Below, piece by piece: positions 1 to 13,400 of a stretch of DNA of 64,000 bases. Numbering within the stretch: position 1 is the stretch's first letter; each line of letters opens with the position of its first letter. The notes under the pieces are model-generated. The model was not told the DNA's origin and did not search any database. It saw only the letters and a program-made list of their open reading frames with translations. Made by a program: the position numbers and the translations under genes. The stretch comes from Thunnus maccoyii (taxonomy: Eukaryota; Chordata; Actinopteri; Scombriformes; Scombridae): assembly GCF_910596095.1 (NCBI RefSeq), contig NC_056552.1, forward strand, positions 17,619,111 to 17,683,110, in the 5' to 3' direction.

Positions 1-91
1 AAACAACCACATTTTTTCGACTGGAACAGTTCCCTTAAATGGTAAAATGAGCACTCTGAAATCAAGGTGTCATCACAGATCAGACAGTTAC

Positions 92-2474
92 CTTGACAGA
101 GCTCTTGATACCCTTGAACATTCCCAGGCACACGATGGTCCAGGCCGCCAGCAGACAGCAGACGATGTGGATGTTGAAAGAGCCCGTCTCATCAATTGAG
201 TCTGTGATATCCAGAGCTTTACGGTACCAGAAATACGATGTGGGGGAGCTCTTTTCACATTCCTTTACTGATGTGAAAAGAAAAAAAAATAATTGAATAA
301 TCACTCTTGTGATTGCTGCCAATATATTTGACTGCTACGGTCTTGTCAGTTTTGATGCTTTGATGCTGTGCGTTTACCAGTTACATTCCCCTGTTCTGGA
401 CACTGTTCCCAAGGTAAAGGTTGCTGAAACGAGTTCCCGAGGTAGAAAAGACTCCATGCAAGGATCACGTTGTAATAGAGAGCCACAAAGAAACACACCT
501 GAGGACATTTGAGAACAAGATTATCGGGTTTATGAAATTATATAATGTTTAAAAGGATAACTGTGCAAATACAATTTACCATACAGTCAGCAAGAACTTT
601 ATTAGGAGCACCTGTGCAATCTAATGCAATCCAATACAACAGCTCTGCCATAAATTCTACTATTATGGTGATAATTCCACTTTACGTTTATTATTGGTTG
701 AAGTGCATTATATCGAAAACTCTTCCTACTATTTTGGCCCCCTCATATATGTTAATGGCATGGACAACATATTAGGAACACTTTTTAATATAATGCAGTC
801 CAGTACACCACCACCACCACCACCCACTACGACCTCAATAATAAACATAAAGTCGAATTATCACCTTACTGACAGTGTCAACAAAAACTGAAGACATATA
901 AGCTTCATAAAAGTAGAATTTATGGCAGAGCTGTTTTATTGGATTGCATTAGATTGTTACTAATAAAGTGTTCGCTGAGTGTATGTTACATTCGAAAATA
1001 GTGAACAAGAAAGAAAAGAAATCTATATGGTTTGGGTGTCAGTTCCACAAAATCAAAGAGCAAGTGCTTCTCTTTCTACAGCTGCAGTTGCTTACTTATA
1101 TTGAAGAGAAAAAAAAAACGGAAAAGGCACCAAAATTTCCATCAATAATACCCTTGAGAAAATAACCCAAAAAAATCCACAACCTCACTCCTTGTAGCCA
1201 TTACATCATCACTTTTGTTATTTTAACAACTACTTTATTGTTTTTTTTGTGACTCTACTGGCAGAAGCCATTCTCAAAAACAGAACATTACTAACCGAGG
1301 TAGAAATACACAACCTAAAACGACACCTGGAACACATTAAAAATCATAAACTGACTAATAGTTTGAGAATGTGGGTTAATCATATTGTTAAATTTACCAC
1401 ACAGCTGGAGTAGCCGATCCCTGCGAGCTTGGGGGAGATGTATTTCCACACTCCGATGCTGCCTTGTCGGATGGCCTGACCGGCTGCCAGCTCCAGGAAG
1501 AACAGGGGAATACCCACAACCAGCATCAGCAGCACATACAGGAGGAGAAAAGCTCCTGAGGACACGAGGTGACCAGAACTCAGTTAGCAAGTTTATCTCA
1601 ATTTGACACTGAACACAAAATATATATAAAGTTGCAGCAGACTGTTCTTAAATCCTACACCAGCAGGAGTTTTGCAATACTATGTTCTATTGAAAGTATG
1701 TCTGCCCCATCCTGCTGAGTAAATAAGACACATGTACCTTGTACAGACTTTTTTTTTTATCTACAAAAATGCAACCTGGTAATTCAAATGTTTCATAAGT
1801 TGCCATTAGTGGACAAACTGATAGTGAGCCTTATTAAAGCTGAAAAACTTCAACTTAAGGCAGCAAAAAACAAAAAAGATAAAAATGTTACAAATTGTGT
1901 CCTTATTTCAGTTAACAGTTTATATTGTTGCCCCTTGCGACAGATATAAACCAGATGCTGGAACATCAGACTTCAGAGCAGCAGTGTTTAGTGTGTTTAC
2001 AGATAGTTTTTACATCTCCACACAATATGATAAATAAGTGTGCTGTTCACATTTGGAGACCAATGGTTTGTAGTTAATGCATTTACATGCATCTCTAAAC
2101 ACTCATACATAAGCCCGATATTAATAGTCTCCCTTTCATCACATGCTCATCCTGTGATGACGCTGACCACCCACTCTCTTAAATAGTGTGTGTCCTGCAC
2201 CCCCTCCCCTCCTGTCGCAGTCAGCTAAAGTGGATGACAAGAATATGTACTTACCTCCTCCATTCTGATGGCACAAATATGGAAACCTCCAGACGTTGCC
2301 GAGCCCAACGCTGAATCCCACCTGAGCCAAAAAATACTCTATTTTACTGTTCCATCCAGCTCGAGCGGCAGGCTCAGACGAGCCCTGCTGGCTCTCATCA
2401 CCAGCGTAGCCATTGACCTCTAACTCAGTGGTTACTGTCTTGTCATCGTCAGTGGGCAAGGGCTGCTTCTCCAT
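92..2474 (-). CDS. slc6a16: SLC6-family transporter, slc6a16-like, 5' part only
   Basis: Sodium-coupled neurotransmitter/amino-acid transporter-like membrane protein of the NTT4/B0AT2/NTT5 branch. Four coding exons fit with continuous phase: 2474-2255, 1555-1398, 498-378 and 267-92 (225 codons). The gene continues off the left edge. The start [11 protein letters not shown] is followed by the SLC6 signature of TM1 ([27 protein letters not shown]), TM2 ([14 protein letters not shown]), [23 protein letters not shown]3 ([14 protein letters not shown]) and the branch-typical loop [23 protein letters not shown] leading into TM4. The family assignment is secure. The paralogue is inferred from the human 19q linkage that SLC6A16 shares with EPS8L1 next door; slc6a15 or slc6a17 are alternatives. 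The ATG directly follows a good 3' splice site (TGATAG|ATGGAG), so a non-coding leader exon is expected upstream. Confidence 0.8.
581..985. mobile_element. Non-autonomous DNA-transposon-like element (inverted repeat) in an slc6a16-like intron
   Basis: The two ends are imperfect inverted copies of about 75 bp. The left arm holds CAATCTAATGCAATCCAATA and GCTCTGCCATAAATTCTAC; the right arm carries the reverse complements around 920-975. The ends read approximately ATACAGTCAG and, inverted, ATACACTCAG. The interior contains a short CAC trinucleotide run at 807-826. No coding capacity is present. A clear target-site duplication was not found. I recognise the sequence as a common fish-type repeat but cannot name the family. 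Confidence 0.6.
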
Positions 2475-2795
2475 CTATCACAAGAGGGAACAAAAGAAAA
2501 TAGTAAAGACAGTCCGGTCAACACATGAAGGAGTAAGGAGCCACTGCACCAATGAAGCCCGGCTGTGGCTGATTATCTATGATGGTCAAACCATCCAGTC
2601 ATCCTGATTTTTATAGACTTATGAGGACTTTTCTACAACTGAAAAGTTATTCCTGAGGTGCTGCTCAGTCAGCGGTGGCCTTACTCATGGTGTGCTATAA
2701 ATAGATTTACTACTCTGACCCCAACAAGCAATCTACTGTTTCACTCATTCACTCTGGTGATGTGTGTGTGTGTACACTCAGTTGCCAGTTTAGAT

Positions 2796-3144
2796 TAGAG
2801 CTGCAACAATTAATCATCAAATAATTGCCAACTAATTTGATAATAGATAAATTGTCTTGAGTCATTTTTTAAGAAGAAAAAATTGAAATTCTCTGATTCC
2901 AAGCCCTCAAATGTGAAGGTTTTCTGGTTTCTTTAGTCCTCTGTGATGATTAACTGAATATTTTTGGGTTTTAGACTGTGCGTTGAGACAAAACAAGACA
3001 TTTGAGGACATCACCTTGGGCTGCGGGAAACAGACATTTTTCACCATTTTCTGACATTTTATGGACCAAACAACTAATGGATTATATCCAGTAAATAATT
3101 GACAGATTAATCTTTAATGAAAATAACTGTTAGTTGCAGCCCTA
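2796..3144. mobile_element. hAT-like MITE with intact 8-bp target duplication
   Basis: Terminal inverted repeats TAGAGCTGCAAC (left) and TAGGGCTGCAAC (right, inverted) differ at one position. They are flanked by a perfect 8-bp direct repeat GTTTAGAT at 2788-2795 and 3145-3152. Eight-base duplications are typical of hAT transposons. The 349-bp element has no open frame and lies in the leader intron of the slc6a16-like gene. A diverged relative occurs at 53527-53835, with fragments near 4080-4165 and 30790-30880. Confidence 0.8.
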
Positions 3145-3956
3145 GTTTAGATACACCAACAAAAACTAATGCTGTCTAACACAAAAGCCCTGCAATAAAT
3201 GCTACATGAAGGTTGTATTAAACTATTTTAGAGATAAGTCATTTTGGAGACTCTAGTTTGTGGTGGTTTTGAATGAAATTGTGATATCATGAAGGGAGTT
3301 TCTAATATTTTGTCCAACCCTTTTACGCCTATGAGAATAGGATAAACTGGCATGTTATTGTACATATAAGCAGCCCGCTATCCAACCAGCTGGTTAATTA
3401 CACTAATTGCATTTACCTTGAAACCCAGGTGTAAAATAATCCCTGATTAGTCTGGACGAGTCTGTAAATCTCCTCATACACTTCACATTATTCAACTTTT
3501 TTGTCATTGAACAAGTACCTAAACAACGTCAGACTACAGGCAACTTTCAGATGTTCATATCACCTTCAGTGCATTTTTAATAAAGAACATTAGCTAGTTG
3601 TTGAGTCTATGCGCGGTATCTGAAATCATATCAGTGAGCTGCAACATGCAGAAGTCAATCCAGCATCCAGAGCGGATCCATTGACCAAACTGACTGGACC
3701 GCCAGCAAATGCCGTTAACAGGGAGGTAGAAGAAACACTGGAGGTGGTTGAAAACCGATAATGTCGGAGATAATCTTTTATTCTTCCGTCCATTCACAGG
3801 AGGAAACGAGCACGTGCAGCTGCCGTTTGTACTGTCACCGTGCTAACGTATTCCTCTGTTTCTATCACTCACATTAACAGGAACATAACGGATAATTTAA
3901 TGCAGATATTCAAGTGTATAAAGAGAAATGAGGCATTGAATGCGTTGTTTTCTTAC

Positions 3957-4040
3957 CGCCTAAACGTCCGCGTGCTGTATTGTGGCAGTTTCGTGATGAG
4001 TCGTGGTCGTGTGCTTGTTTCTTCCGTGTGATGCAATAAA
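3957..4040 (-). other. slc6a16: Probable 5' leader exon of the slc6a16-like gene
   Basis: The minus strand carries a strong donor (GGCG|GTAAGA) at 3957/3956 after a CpG-containing stretch. It matches the need for an upstream non-coding exon, because the coding exon begins right at an acceptor near 2475. The upper boundary (transcription start) is a guess. Confidence 0.45.
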
Positions 4041-5889
4041 ACCGCTGCGTTCAAGGGCTGTAAGAAATATTACACAATGGGTGTAATGGTTATTTTCATT
4101 ATCGATTGATGTGTCGATTTTTTTTTAAATTTTTTACACTTCATCAATTAATCGTCAATAAAATGTCCACTTTAATTTGCTTTTATTTTATTTTTTATTA
4201 TTATTACTGATGCACTATTCACTATTCTTCTTATACTGTGGGGAATTTTTATGTAATTTGACACATAATATTTATACGCTCATCATATACTTGTAGTACG
4301 CAAAATCTTGAACTTCAAAGTACTAAACTAGTACTATAGCTCTTAAGTAAATTTAATGGATAAAAAATACAATATTCCCCACTGAATTGTAATAGAGAAG
4401 AAGAATAAAGTAGTAGAAAATGGATATACTCGAGCAAAAAATGTAATGTAATTTTGTAATGAAAGGGTCGCAAGGGCTGTTGACACTTTTAAATGAACTC
4501 GACAACTATTTGCACCTATTTAGCTCATTTACACTGGGCCGCATGGTTGAGTCCAAATAACTCTCATACACACATGAAGGCCGTGAACGCAGCATAAGCT
4601 TAACTGTTATTTATTTTCCAACATGTAGCTGTATGATGCCTGGTGAACACGCAGTTCAACAGTGAAAATTGGACTACAGCAACTTTTTGTAAGATATTGT
4701 ATGCAATTGAAAACACATAACTTTGAAGGTTGACAATGTTGAAGAAAAGCTGAATCAGTTGACGCCTCGCGGAATGTCAAACATAACACGTGGCAAATAT
4801 TTACTTTCTCCATTTTATCTTGTGGCAGTTTTGACAGCTTTTATTTCTTTATCGAATGTTTCTCGCCTGTTTAGTTTTTACATTTTAGTTAATGGGAAAC
4901 AAAAGACATGAAAACTGTCACCTATCATCAAACACGGGTTTCTCAAGCCGACTTGAATGAAGTCACATCCTCGAACAGAGACTCTAATCGCATTAATGAT
5001 CAGTGATGTTCAATGTTGAACTACATTTTTTGTCATCAAAGCTATCAGTCCCAGAGGCATCTACCAGGATACACTGACCTGGCAGAGTGACATTTATCGG
5101 CGCAGTCACACACATACACACACACACACACGCACGCACACACACACTGTCTGCCACGTATGCCAGTTTTGAAGGTAAACAAAACACAAAATCTGCTCCT
5201 ATTACCAACCCATAACCCTACAGTGTAATCACTCAGATATAATGACATGCATGTATTAAGAAGAGATAAATACCTTGTGGCATCAAACAATAGAGATCAT
5301 TGAAAAGTTATCCAAATGTCCTCAAACCAAAGTCAAGCACTAACCTCCTTGCTGCCACTTCACCTGACTCCTCCTATCTCCTCTATTGGTGCATCAGCTG
5401 GAGGCTTGTCCACCGCCAATTAAGGACTGTTATGAAATGTGATACCCCGCTTTCCTACTTTCCTATTGTTTTTTTCCAACTCTATGTATCTATGTGCATC
5501 CCCCAGGCCAACTGTGTTCTGGATAAAGATGTCTAGTGAGGAAATAATGAATCTTTATCTATTTTGTTTGCTTAAAAGTAGTGCAATTTGAATACATAAA
5601 GTCCAAATATATTAGAATCAGCCTATAAAATACCTATCGTGTGTATTTAATCAGAGATTGAAACTCCCCCCAGGTTGGTAAACCCCCCAACTTCCCAGAA
5701 GAAATACAATAGAAGACATAACCACTGGTAGCCGCAGCCCTGCACAGTGTCCCAATGTAAAAATACACACACTTGTCAGTATGTGGGTGTACAGGAGAGA
5801 GAATGAGCAAATATTTTTATCTCTAAGGTGGGGTGGTAGACTGGGGCGGGACTGTGCAAGGTGACACACCTCTGCTGCTCTGTAAAAGC
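4041..5889. other. Intergenic gap, slc6a16-like / eps8l1 (head-to-head)
   Basis: No gene is seen. It contains a decayed piece related to the hAT-like MITE (about 4080-4165, rich in ATCGATTA-type motifs), AT-rich unique sequence, and an AC microsatellite at about 5105-5147. Both flanking genes start outward from this 1.9-kb gap. Confidence 0.5.
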
Positions 5890-6031
5890 TTTCAATGCCA
5901 CAGAGAGGAGGGTGGAGGAGCGAGATACCTGCAGTCACACTGAGACACAGGACAGATTTTACTCTCAGTATAAACACACATACACAGCTGTTGACATCAG
6001 GATTAAAGTGCTGGAAGCCTATCAATCTTTG
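5890..6031 (+). other. eps8l1: Probable 5' leader exon of eps8l1
   Basis: A strong donor (TTTG|GTAAGT) at 6031/6032 ends a non-coding stretch. The first coding exon of eps8l1 has a clear acceptor (CACCAG|CTGAC) at 7415 with an in-frame TGA before its ATG, so at least one upstream leader exon is required. The upper limit is uncertain. Confidence 0.45.
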
Positions 6032-7434
6032 GTAAGTTGATTAAACATCTGTTTCCAATCACCAGTTGCTGTAGTTGGTATTCATGACTGCTATACTGAA
6101 AGGTTTAAGAGTCAGAATTTGTAAGATTTAAAACTACTTGATTTGGACATGAACAGTAACCAATAATCTAAGTATGTGGAATTTCGATACATGTTTGATC
6201 ATTTTTTATGCTACTATTGACTGATTATTTCTAGAGGTTTGGCAAGCTGCTTGAAAAACATTATGCCATCACTAATTCAATATTTTTAGTCTCTGAGGTT
6301 TTGCTGATGTTGATTTCAGAATCAAAAACATCCTGTACATTTAACTAAATGCAGACAATATTCCTATTACAACACATTTTTATCATTTTGCAAAATAACA
6401 ACCAACCTGATCTTTTTCCTCCCAAACTATGTTGAAATACAGATACGGGACCAAGTTTGCGCACATTCAGGCAAATTATTCAGGTCCAAGACAAAAAATT
6501 TTTATCACAGGGTGGAAGGGAGTGAAGTCTGCAGACTATTAAGCTCCCAGTAAATCACTTTATTCTCTTTTTTGAGGCAACGTTTTGATCTGTAAGATCT
6601 TTGTCAGGCAAATGAAAAGAGAAACAGGCCTTTTTGTAGAGGCAGCAGTCAAATCAAATCCAGATATAGATAAGACCTGTTAGCGTGTAACAGTACTCTG
6701 GATGTGTGATCATGTGTTTTGTGATAGTTATTAACAGGATGATGTACTGAGGTCCAGTTCTCAATTTTTTTTGTACAGAGACTGTAATTCTCAATCATAC
6801 TAGTGTATGAATTTAAACTATTTTCACTTTTTCACTTAAGAATAGTGTGTGCGCAAATTACCAATGCTAATTCCCATCTAGAACATAATGTAAACACATT
6901 TTGTCCAAGTATTTTTGATGAAAGCAGTCTTAAGCAAGTGTAAGTGATACTGGACGTTTGCTCTCTTGATACCAGTGATTCCGGCATTGATGGTCATAGA
7001 GGAGCAGAGAGATTGAATGGTGAGATACGCTGTATTGTTGTCAGACTGGTTGGGCGGCTCACTCACACAGCTAAATCCCAGGTTACTGAATCAGAGATAG
7101 GTGCAGGCTGACGTAGACTGAAGTAGGGGAAGGGAAAATTTGAATGAGGATGTTTTTTTTGCAGGTACCAGTTAAGAGTTGTTAGTTCAGGATATAGAAA
7201 AAAAAATAGCTTAGTTGAAAACTGCTGCTTGCCTTAAAGCGACAAATCCATTAGTGTCAGATGAACCATCTACATCTGTGAGTGGATCAAAGGTCCTTTG
7301 ACAACACCCTTTGTAACTCCACCTAAAATATTTTCTGAATGTGACCAATAATCTGCTCCCCTTCTCTACAGCCGCCTATATAGACTTAATCATCTTTCCA
7401 TTTTCTCACCACCAGCTGACACAGTAGAGGAAGG

Positions 7435-10400
7435 ATGACAAACATCTCACGATATCTTGTTAACGTAAGTCTCATCTGCTACACAGGTACCTTTAACTCA
7501 GCCTAATTCTCATCCCGAAACACATTTTCCTACTTCCTCATCCTTTACTTCTGCCTCCGTGTTTGCAGCACCTGCTGACATTCTCGCTCCAGGATGGCGA
7601 TGTGCATAGCGTTGAGGAAGCCCAGTCGCGCTTCTCTATGCTGGCTCAGAACAAAAAGCTGTGGATTCAACAGATGTTCCTGGATGTTGGAGCGCAGGCC
7701 GTTCATCTCCGGGACACACAGAGCCAGGTGAGGACATATGCATGATGGTCAACAAGGGGGGTGGGGAGGGGTGGGTGGGGGTTGTGAATGATTAAACAGG
7801 ACGAATGTAGGTGACATCAGCATGCATAATGACCTTCAGTATCATCTTCTCATGCAGGATGAGCTAGAGTACTACTCTTTCAAATCCATCTACCGCTGCG
7901 ACGCCATCAACACAGAAAAACTCTTCCCATCCCTGCTTCTGCTAGTCTGCCAAGGCGCCGACCAGAAGAAGCCGGACATTCACTTCTTCAGCTGTGAGAC
8001 CGTGAAGGTGAGTTACAACACCTGAGCAACCCCTCTGCCTGCCTGACTCAGTGTGTCAGGTGAAGTGCGGTTCAGGTTTTACAAGTGATGCCACTTTAAG
8101 ATTCTTATTTACACAGGCGGAGAAAATTTGTGACGTCATCGCACGCGCGGTTTCAGGTTCCTCCACCAACAGGAGTAAGAAGCTTCCTGATGCCGTCAGG
8201 TACAGTGAACATCATGGTCATGGAGATGGTTTATTGGTTTAAACCAATAAAAATGACACATAAGCTTCCAAGAAATATGTGAGAAAAACATCAACAATGG
8301 TTCTGATTAAGCCTTTAAATCATTGATCTGATGCTTTATTGGAAGAAAGTGTGTGTCTGTGTGTGTATGTTTCACAATGTTTTAAATAGAAAAAAGGTAA
8401 GAGAGGTGGTCGATGGCCAAACAAAAGAGAGATAATACACAATAGTTTGTTAGATGTGTCTCCCGTTCAACTGTTTGCTTTTCTCCTTTCTTGCTGCACA
8501 TTATGTCTTACTTTCTATTGAATCAAAGTGGCCTGGTGTCACCATCCACCTGTCTGAGCGAGAGAGAGAGGGAGAGAGAGACAGTGTAAACAGCTGAGAG
8601 AGAGAGAAACAGACTTGTTTTACCGGTTTTCACATAACTTAGGAAGGTGTGACAGAGATAACAAGGCAATTGTGACAGAGAGCAGAGAGAGCAGAAGAGG
8701 GATGACGGCAGCAGTGTGCAGGCTCGGGCCCTGAACGGATCTACCTGCTTTGACAAATTTGTCTTTTAAAGGACGTGTGAAGGACAGATACATGTGGTAA
8801 GACAGACAGGTGGGGTTTCTGTGCTCAAATGCGATTCGATTCAGGAGAGTGCTCTGAAAGCACTCTGAGGTATTTTCATATAGCTCAGAGTGAGGCAAAC
8901 ATGAAAGTTTTGGTCTGAACGGATCCATCTTTCGCATTTAAAGCTGGCTTATTGATTTGATTTGCTTTAAAGGAGAGTTTAGATTGAGGCTTGGTGTTGC
9001 ATGTAATATGCAGTATAGTCATGAGTAAGCATAATCAGGCTGTTTATGGTACTTTCATAGTGGAATAAGGGCTGTGGGATTGAATTTCAAAGGCACCATA
9101 TTATGTCTGTTGATAGAAGCTTACGTTGTCTGACTGGATTCACCGATCAAAGATGTCTACCTGTTGTAACCAGTAAAAGGTTGCAATCATTTGAAGCTCT
9201 CAGAATGAGGATGAGCCTGTCTTGACAGTCGAATATGTGTTTGACTTCTTGAAGCCCTCACTGAAGGGTGTTTCCTGCGATGGTGCTGAGTGAACAGCCG
9301 CCGCCATCAGCAACTACAAGTTTGTCACCAGTAAACCTGTAGTGAGATGTTGTGAGAGTGTAGCAAATTGTGAGCAAAGTCTCCTCTCGTCCTTTAGGCT
9401 TCCTCAGAGCGGGGGAGAGATGATCGATCCCTACGAAATACCAAACCCCCCCATCCCACATGCTCCAAATCCCCCACCAGCCAACCCTCCACCTTACCCT
9501 GGACCCAGAGGTAAGAAAAACGACTTATTTTTTTACATGAATGCTTGTGTATGACAGGAAAATTATTTGCTGCTGTTAAAGTATTTGAAATAAAGGAAAT
9601 GGAGGGATTTAAAGGTGAAAAGAAGGAAAGGACACAGTCAGAGGTGTTTAAGGTAAAAGGCTCTCAGGAGCACAGGGAATGCATTGTGTGTTTGTGTGTG
9701 TAAGGGGGGTGGGTTTCAGGGGTAAAAGGAGGGGGCAGGAATTCCAAATGCAGGAGAGACCAAGGCCGTGAATGAAAATGGATGAACTGAATCCTCTCCT
9801 CTCTCTCACAACAGCCAACGGCGTGAACGGCGGACCCGACGTCTCTTTCCTGCGAGCGGAGAGAGAAGTGGTAAGCCTCCTCATCACCTCCGCAGACAGT
9901 TTGTGTGTCTTTTCCAGTCACCCTCTGGTTGTAATTTATCTCTGAGCAGCATAACAAACCAGTTGTCTCCTCCTTCAGGGGATCCTCAATCACTGTTTTG
10001 ACGACATTGAGAACTTCATGGCCAAGCTGCAGCAGACGGCAGAGGCTGCAACGGTGCTGAGCCAGAGGAAGAAGAAAAAGAAGAAAAGCAAAAAGCAAAG
10101 TGCTGAAGGTGAAGACAGGGATATATGTTTGCAGATATGATTCACTTAAATATAGCTTAAAGTTGAAATAACACAGATATGAGTCCTGATAACTCTGTGG
10201 GTGATTCTTTTATTTTATTTATCACAGAGGATTTACTCACTGCAAAGGCTCGTCCCCCACCAGAGGAGGAATTCATTGATATCTTCCAGAAATTCAAATA
10301 TTGCTTCAGCCTGCTGGTGTGTATTCAGTCACGTCACATTTCATTTTCTCCGGTTATCTTGCTTTGCTACGTTGTATTAATCTATTTATTTCTTTAAAGG

Positions 10401-13400
10401 CCCGTCTGAAATCAACCATCTCCAACCCTTCATCAGAGGAGCTGGTTCATCATGTATTCAAACCTCTGGATATGGTGAGTGAGTCTCTCCTGACCTTTAC
10501 GTCGTCACCAACACCTGTTGTTGCTATTGCTCCAAACACGAGGCCTTGCCTTTTATAGAACATGACAAACGTCTTAAAATATATTTCAAGTCTATAATCA
10601 TCACTGTGCCCCATGATGTCACGGTATTTACTACATGGATGCAGCTGAATGATAGATGGTATTTTAATTATTGACTTAACGGTTTAAAATGAGGATATGA
10701 GAGTATGTTGCAGGACAAAAATATTTAAACGTCGTCACTGTGGTTAGCAATGTTGTCAGAAACTACAAGTTCCAAACAGTATTTACAGAGGGCAGTTCCC
10801 TGTGTGATAGCCTCATACACTTGATCTTGTTTGCGTGGCAGTATTTGTATGCAGGAACACTTTCTTGGTACACGCTTCTAAGACATTTGGCCAAGACCTC
10901 AGATTCAGTCTCCTTCTGACTGCTGTTTTGAATTATAGCAGTGACGTATTCCAGCTGTAAAAAAAAAAAAATCCTGTATGACTTTCCTTATGAGCAAATG
11001 TTATCAGATTTTAAAAATGATTTGACACATGTTAACATTTACTTATTTTATCTATCTGTTCACGCCAAAACAAATTTGCTCCTATAATGTGGCGTCTGAA
11101 GTTTTGCTCACCACAAGTCAGCAGAGAGTGAAGGAATTTAATTCACACACATGCAGTCTTTAACTTATTTCAAGCCAAACGTGCATCACCATGCCTGAAT
11201 TTTTCCATTCAAGTACGAATCAGGCCACCAGAGAATCAAAGGAATGGGTGTGTTTGATGTGTGTAAACTGGCACGCCTGAATGGAAACAGGCAGACATTA
11301 TGAAAGATTTGAGTGGCCTCATATTTCTGGGATTGTATGGGACTCAACATGTAATTGCATCTGTTAGGCTTTTGTGTGCGTCTGTGCTCTCATTGTCAGC
11401 ACTCTAACAAAAGAAAAACGGCTGTGTTTAGCTTAATTTATCACTTTAATGTACCACCGTATCAAAAGAGGCATCTGTGTATAAACTTTTAAAACACCAG
11501 CTGTCATTAAACTCTCATTAACAGGTCTGTCTTTGCGGAACGGGAGTGTTAACATTAGTTTTGTCTTATCTGGGTGTGTGCAGATGGTGAAAACGACAGG
11601 GGGACCAGGTCTCGGAGCCTCGGTGATCAGCCCCGCCCTGACTAGCTCTGCTGTGTCCCTGCTACAAGACAACCTGAATGAGGAGGAGCGGCAGCTGTGG
11701 ACGTCTCTGGGCCACAACTGGACACTCCCTCGGTCAGTACCAACAATCACCGCCATAGATAAATATACATACATATACATACAGTACATGTATATATGTC
11801 TATGATCGCTGCCATCTGAGACCTCGTTAATCACGGTCATATGGTGCCACTTAACATGAAATATTTTTTGGCAATAACAGTAATGCAGTTTCACTTTATT
11901 TTTAATTAATGCTAATAAATCAAGCTGATAGAAGCTTATTATTAAATGTCGTATGCATCAGATATCGTCTGTTTGGCGTCAGATTCCTACAGTGAAACTT
12001 TATTTGCTTTATGATTCTTTAAGAAGCTGCTCAATACCTTTACATTGTTTTTTTTGTTTTTTTTAGTATGTTTATGTGATATATATTTCTAACCAGCCAC
12101 AAATATAATGGATGATGGATTTTAGGGGGATTTCTTGAGTATGAAAATGTTTTGGCACCAAACAGAAACAAAACTGGTATCAACTCACATAAAACTGGGT
12201 GAACCCTGTTTAACAATAATCAGTGAAGTTTTTTTGGTTGAACTGTGAAGTAAAACTCAGGCACAATGTCATTTTCTGCTCCCTCAGCTCTCAGCTCAGA
12301 GGGCCTGTACCTCCGTACACCCCTGTGTTCTCAGATGGCTGGAAGCCAGAAGCCTTGAGGGCAGACGGGCAGGTTTGGGAGGATCCAGTCGAGTCACAAC
12401 ACAAACATGAAGCCCTCCGAGTAAAACAAGAGGTACAGAATACCTGCGTACGACGTGGGCTAGACACTTGCTACGTTGTGTGTCAAAAGAGAGGAGTGCT
12501 CAAAATGTGTAAAAGCGCAACACAGGAGGTTGAACATAATAACAGACACGCAATGATGCATAAATATTAAGTGCAATAAGCACCAGAGCTCCACTTTTCC
12601 TTCAGAATACACCTTGTAGTTCAGTAACAGCGTTCCCACTTGTAATTCAAGCATCTTATAAGGGGGATATTTTCACTCATCTTTACTCTCTTGACTAGTT
12701 GCCTATTTTTTCTTTCGAAAGTTTACTCATGAAAGAGGAGCTCTTCTAAATCTGGTAGAAATGCTGTGCAAGCTGTGTGTGTGTGTGTGTTTAAAGAGCT
12801 TTTATTTCATCATCTCCATCCCTCTGCATGTCCTAATTGATTTCTCTCAACATGTTTATGCCCATATGTGTCCGTCACATTCATGACTGTCCACCTCATT
12901 TTCACCCGCAGCAGCAACAGCCACCACAGCCATCCGGGCCTCCCGACACCCACGTCATCAATGAAACGTAGGTCACCTTTAAGGAGCGACTCAATCAACT
13001 GCTGTTATTTAACCTCCCTCTGGGTGATTAACAGCATCTGCCTGCTTTCCTCCTCAGAGACGGCAGCACACTCCCACCAGAGCCCGAGAGACTCTACAGC
13101 TGCAGCTACCCCTTCATCGCCAGGAACAGCAGCGAGCTTTCAGTGCAGCAGGGCGAGACGCTAGAGGTAATGAAGTCACAGTTGCACTGTAAAACATTAC
13201 AGAGTAACACACTAAAACACCAGTTGATTACTATCTGTTGCCTACATTCAGTAAAAGCTTCTATTTGTAAATGTCCATCTTACGTTCTTCTGTTTTGGGA
13301 TTCGGCACATCAACAGATTTTAAGGTAACTCTAATTTTTCCTCGTTGGTTTTTAAGGATCTGTGTGTTTTAACAAAGACAAACACAGAAAAACATTTGGG

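Noticed and set aside
8523-8937. Overlapping minus-strand frames of 77 and 105 codons in eps8l1 intron 4
   Set aside because: Driven by GA-rich simple sequence; no splice context and no family match.
11433-11894. 153-codon minus-strand open frame
   Set aside because: Antisense to eps8l1 coding exon 10 and its introns; no family resemblance.
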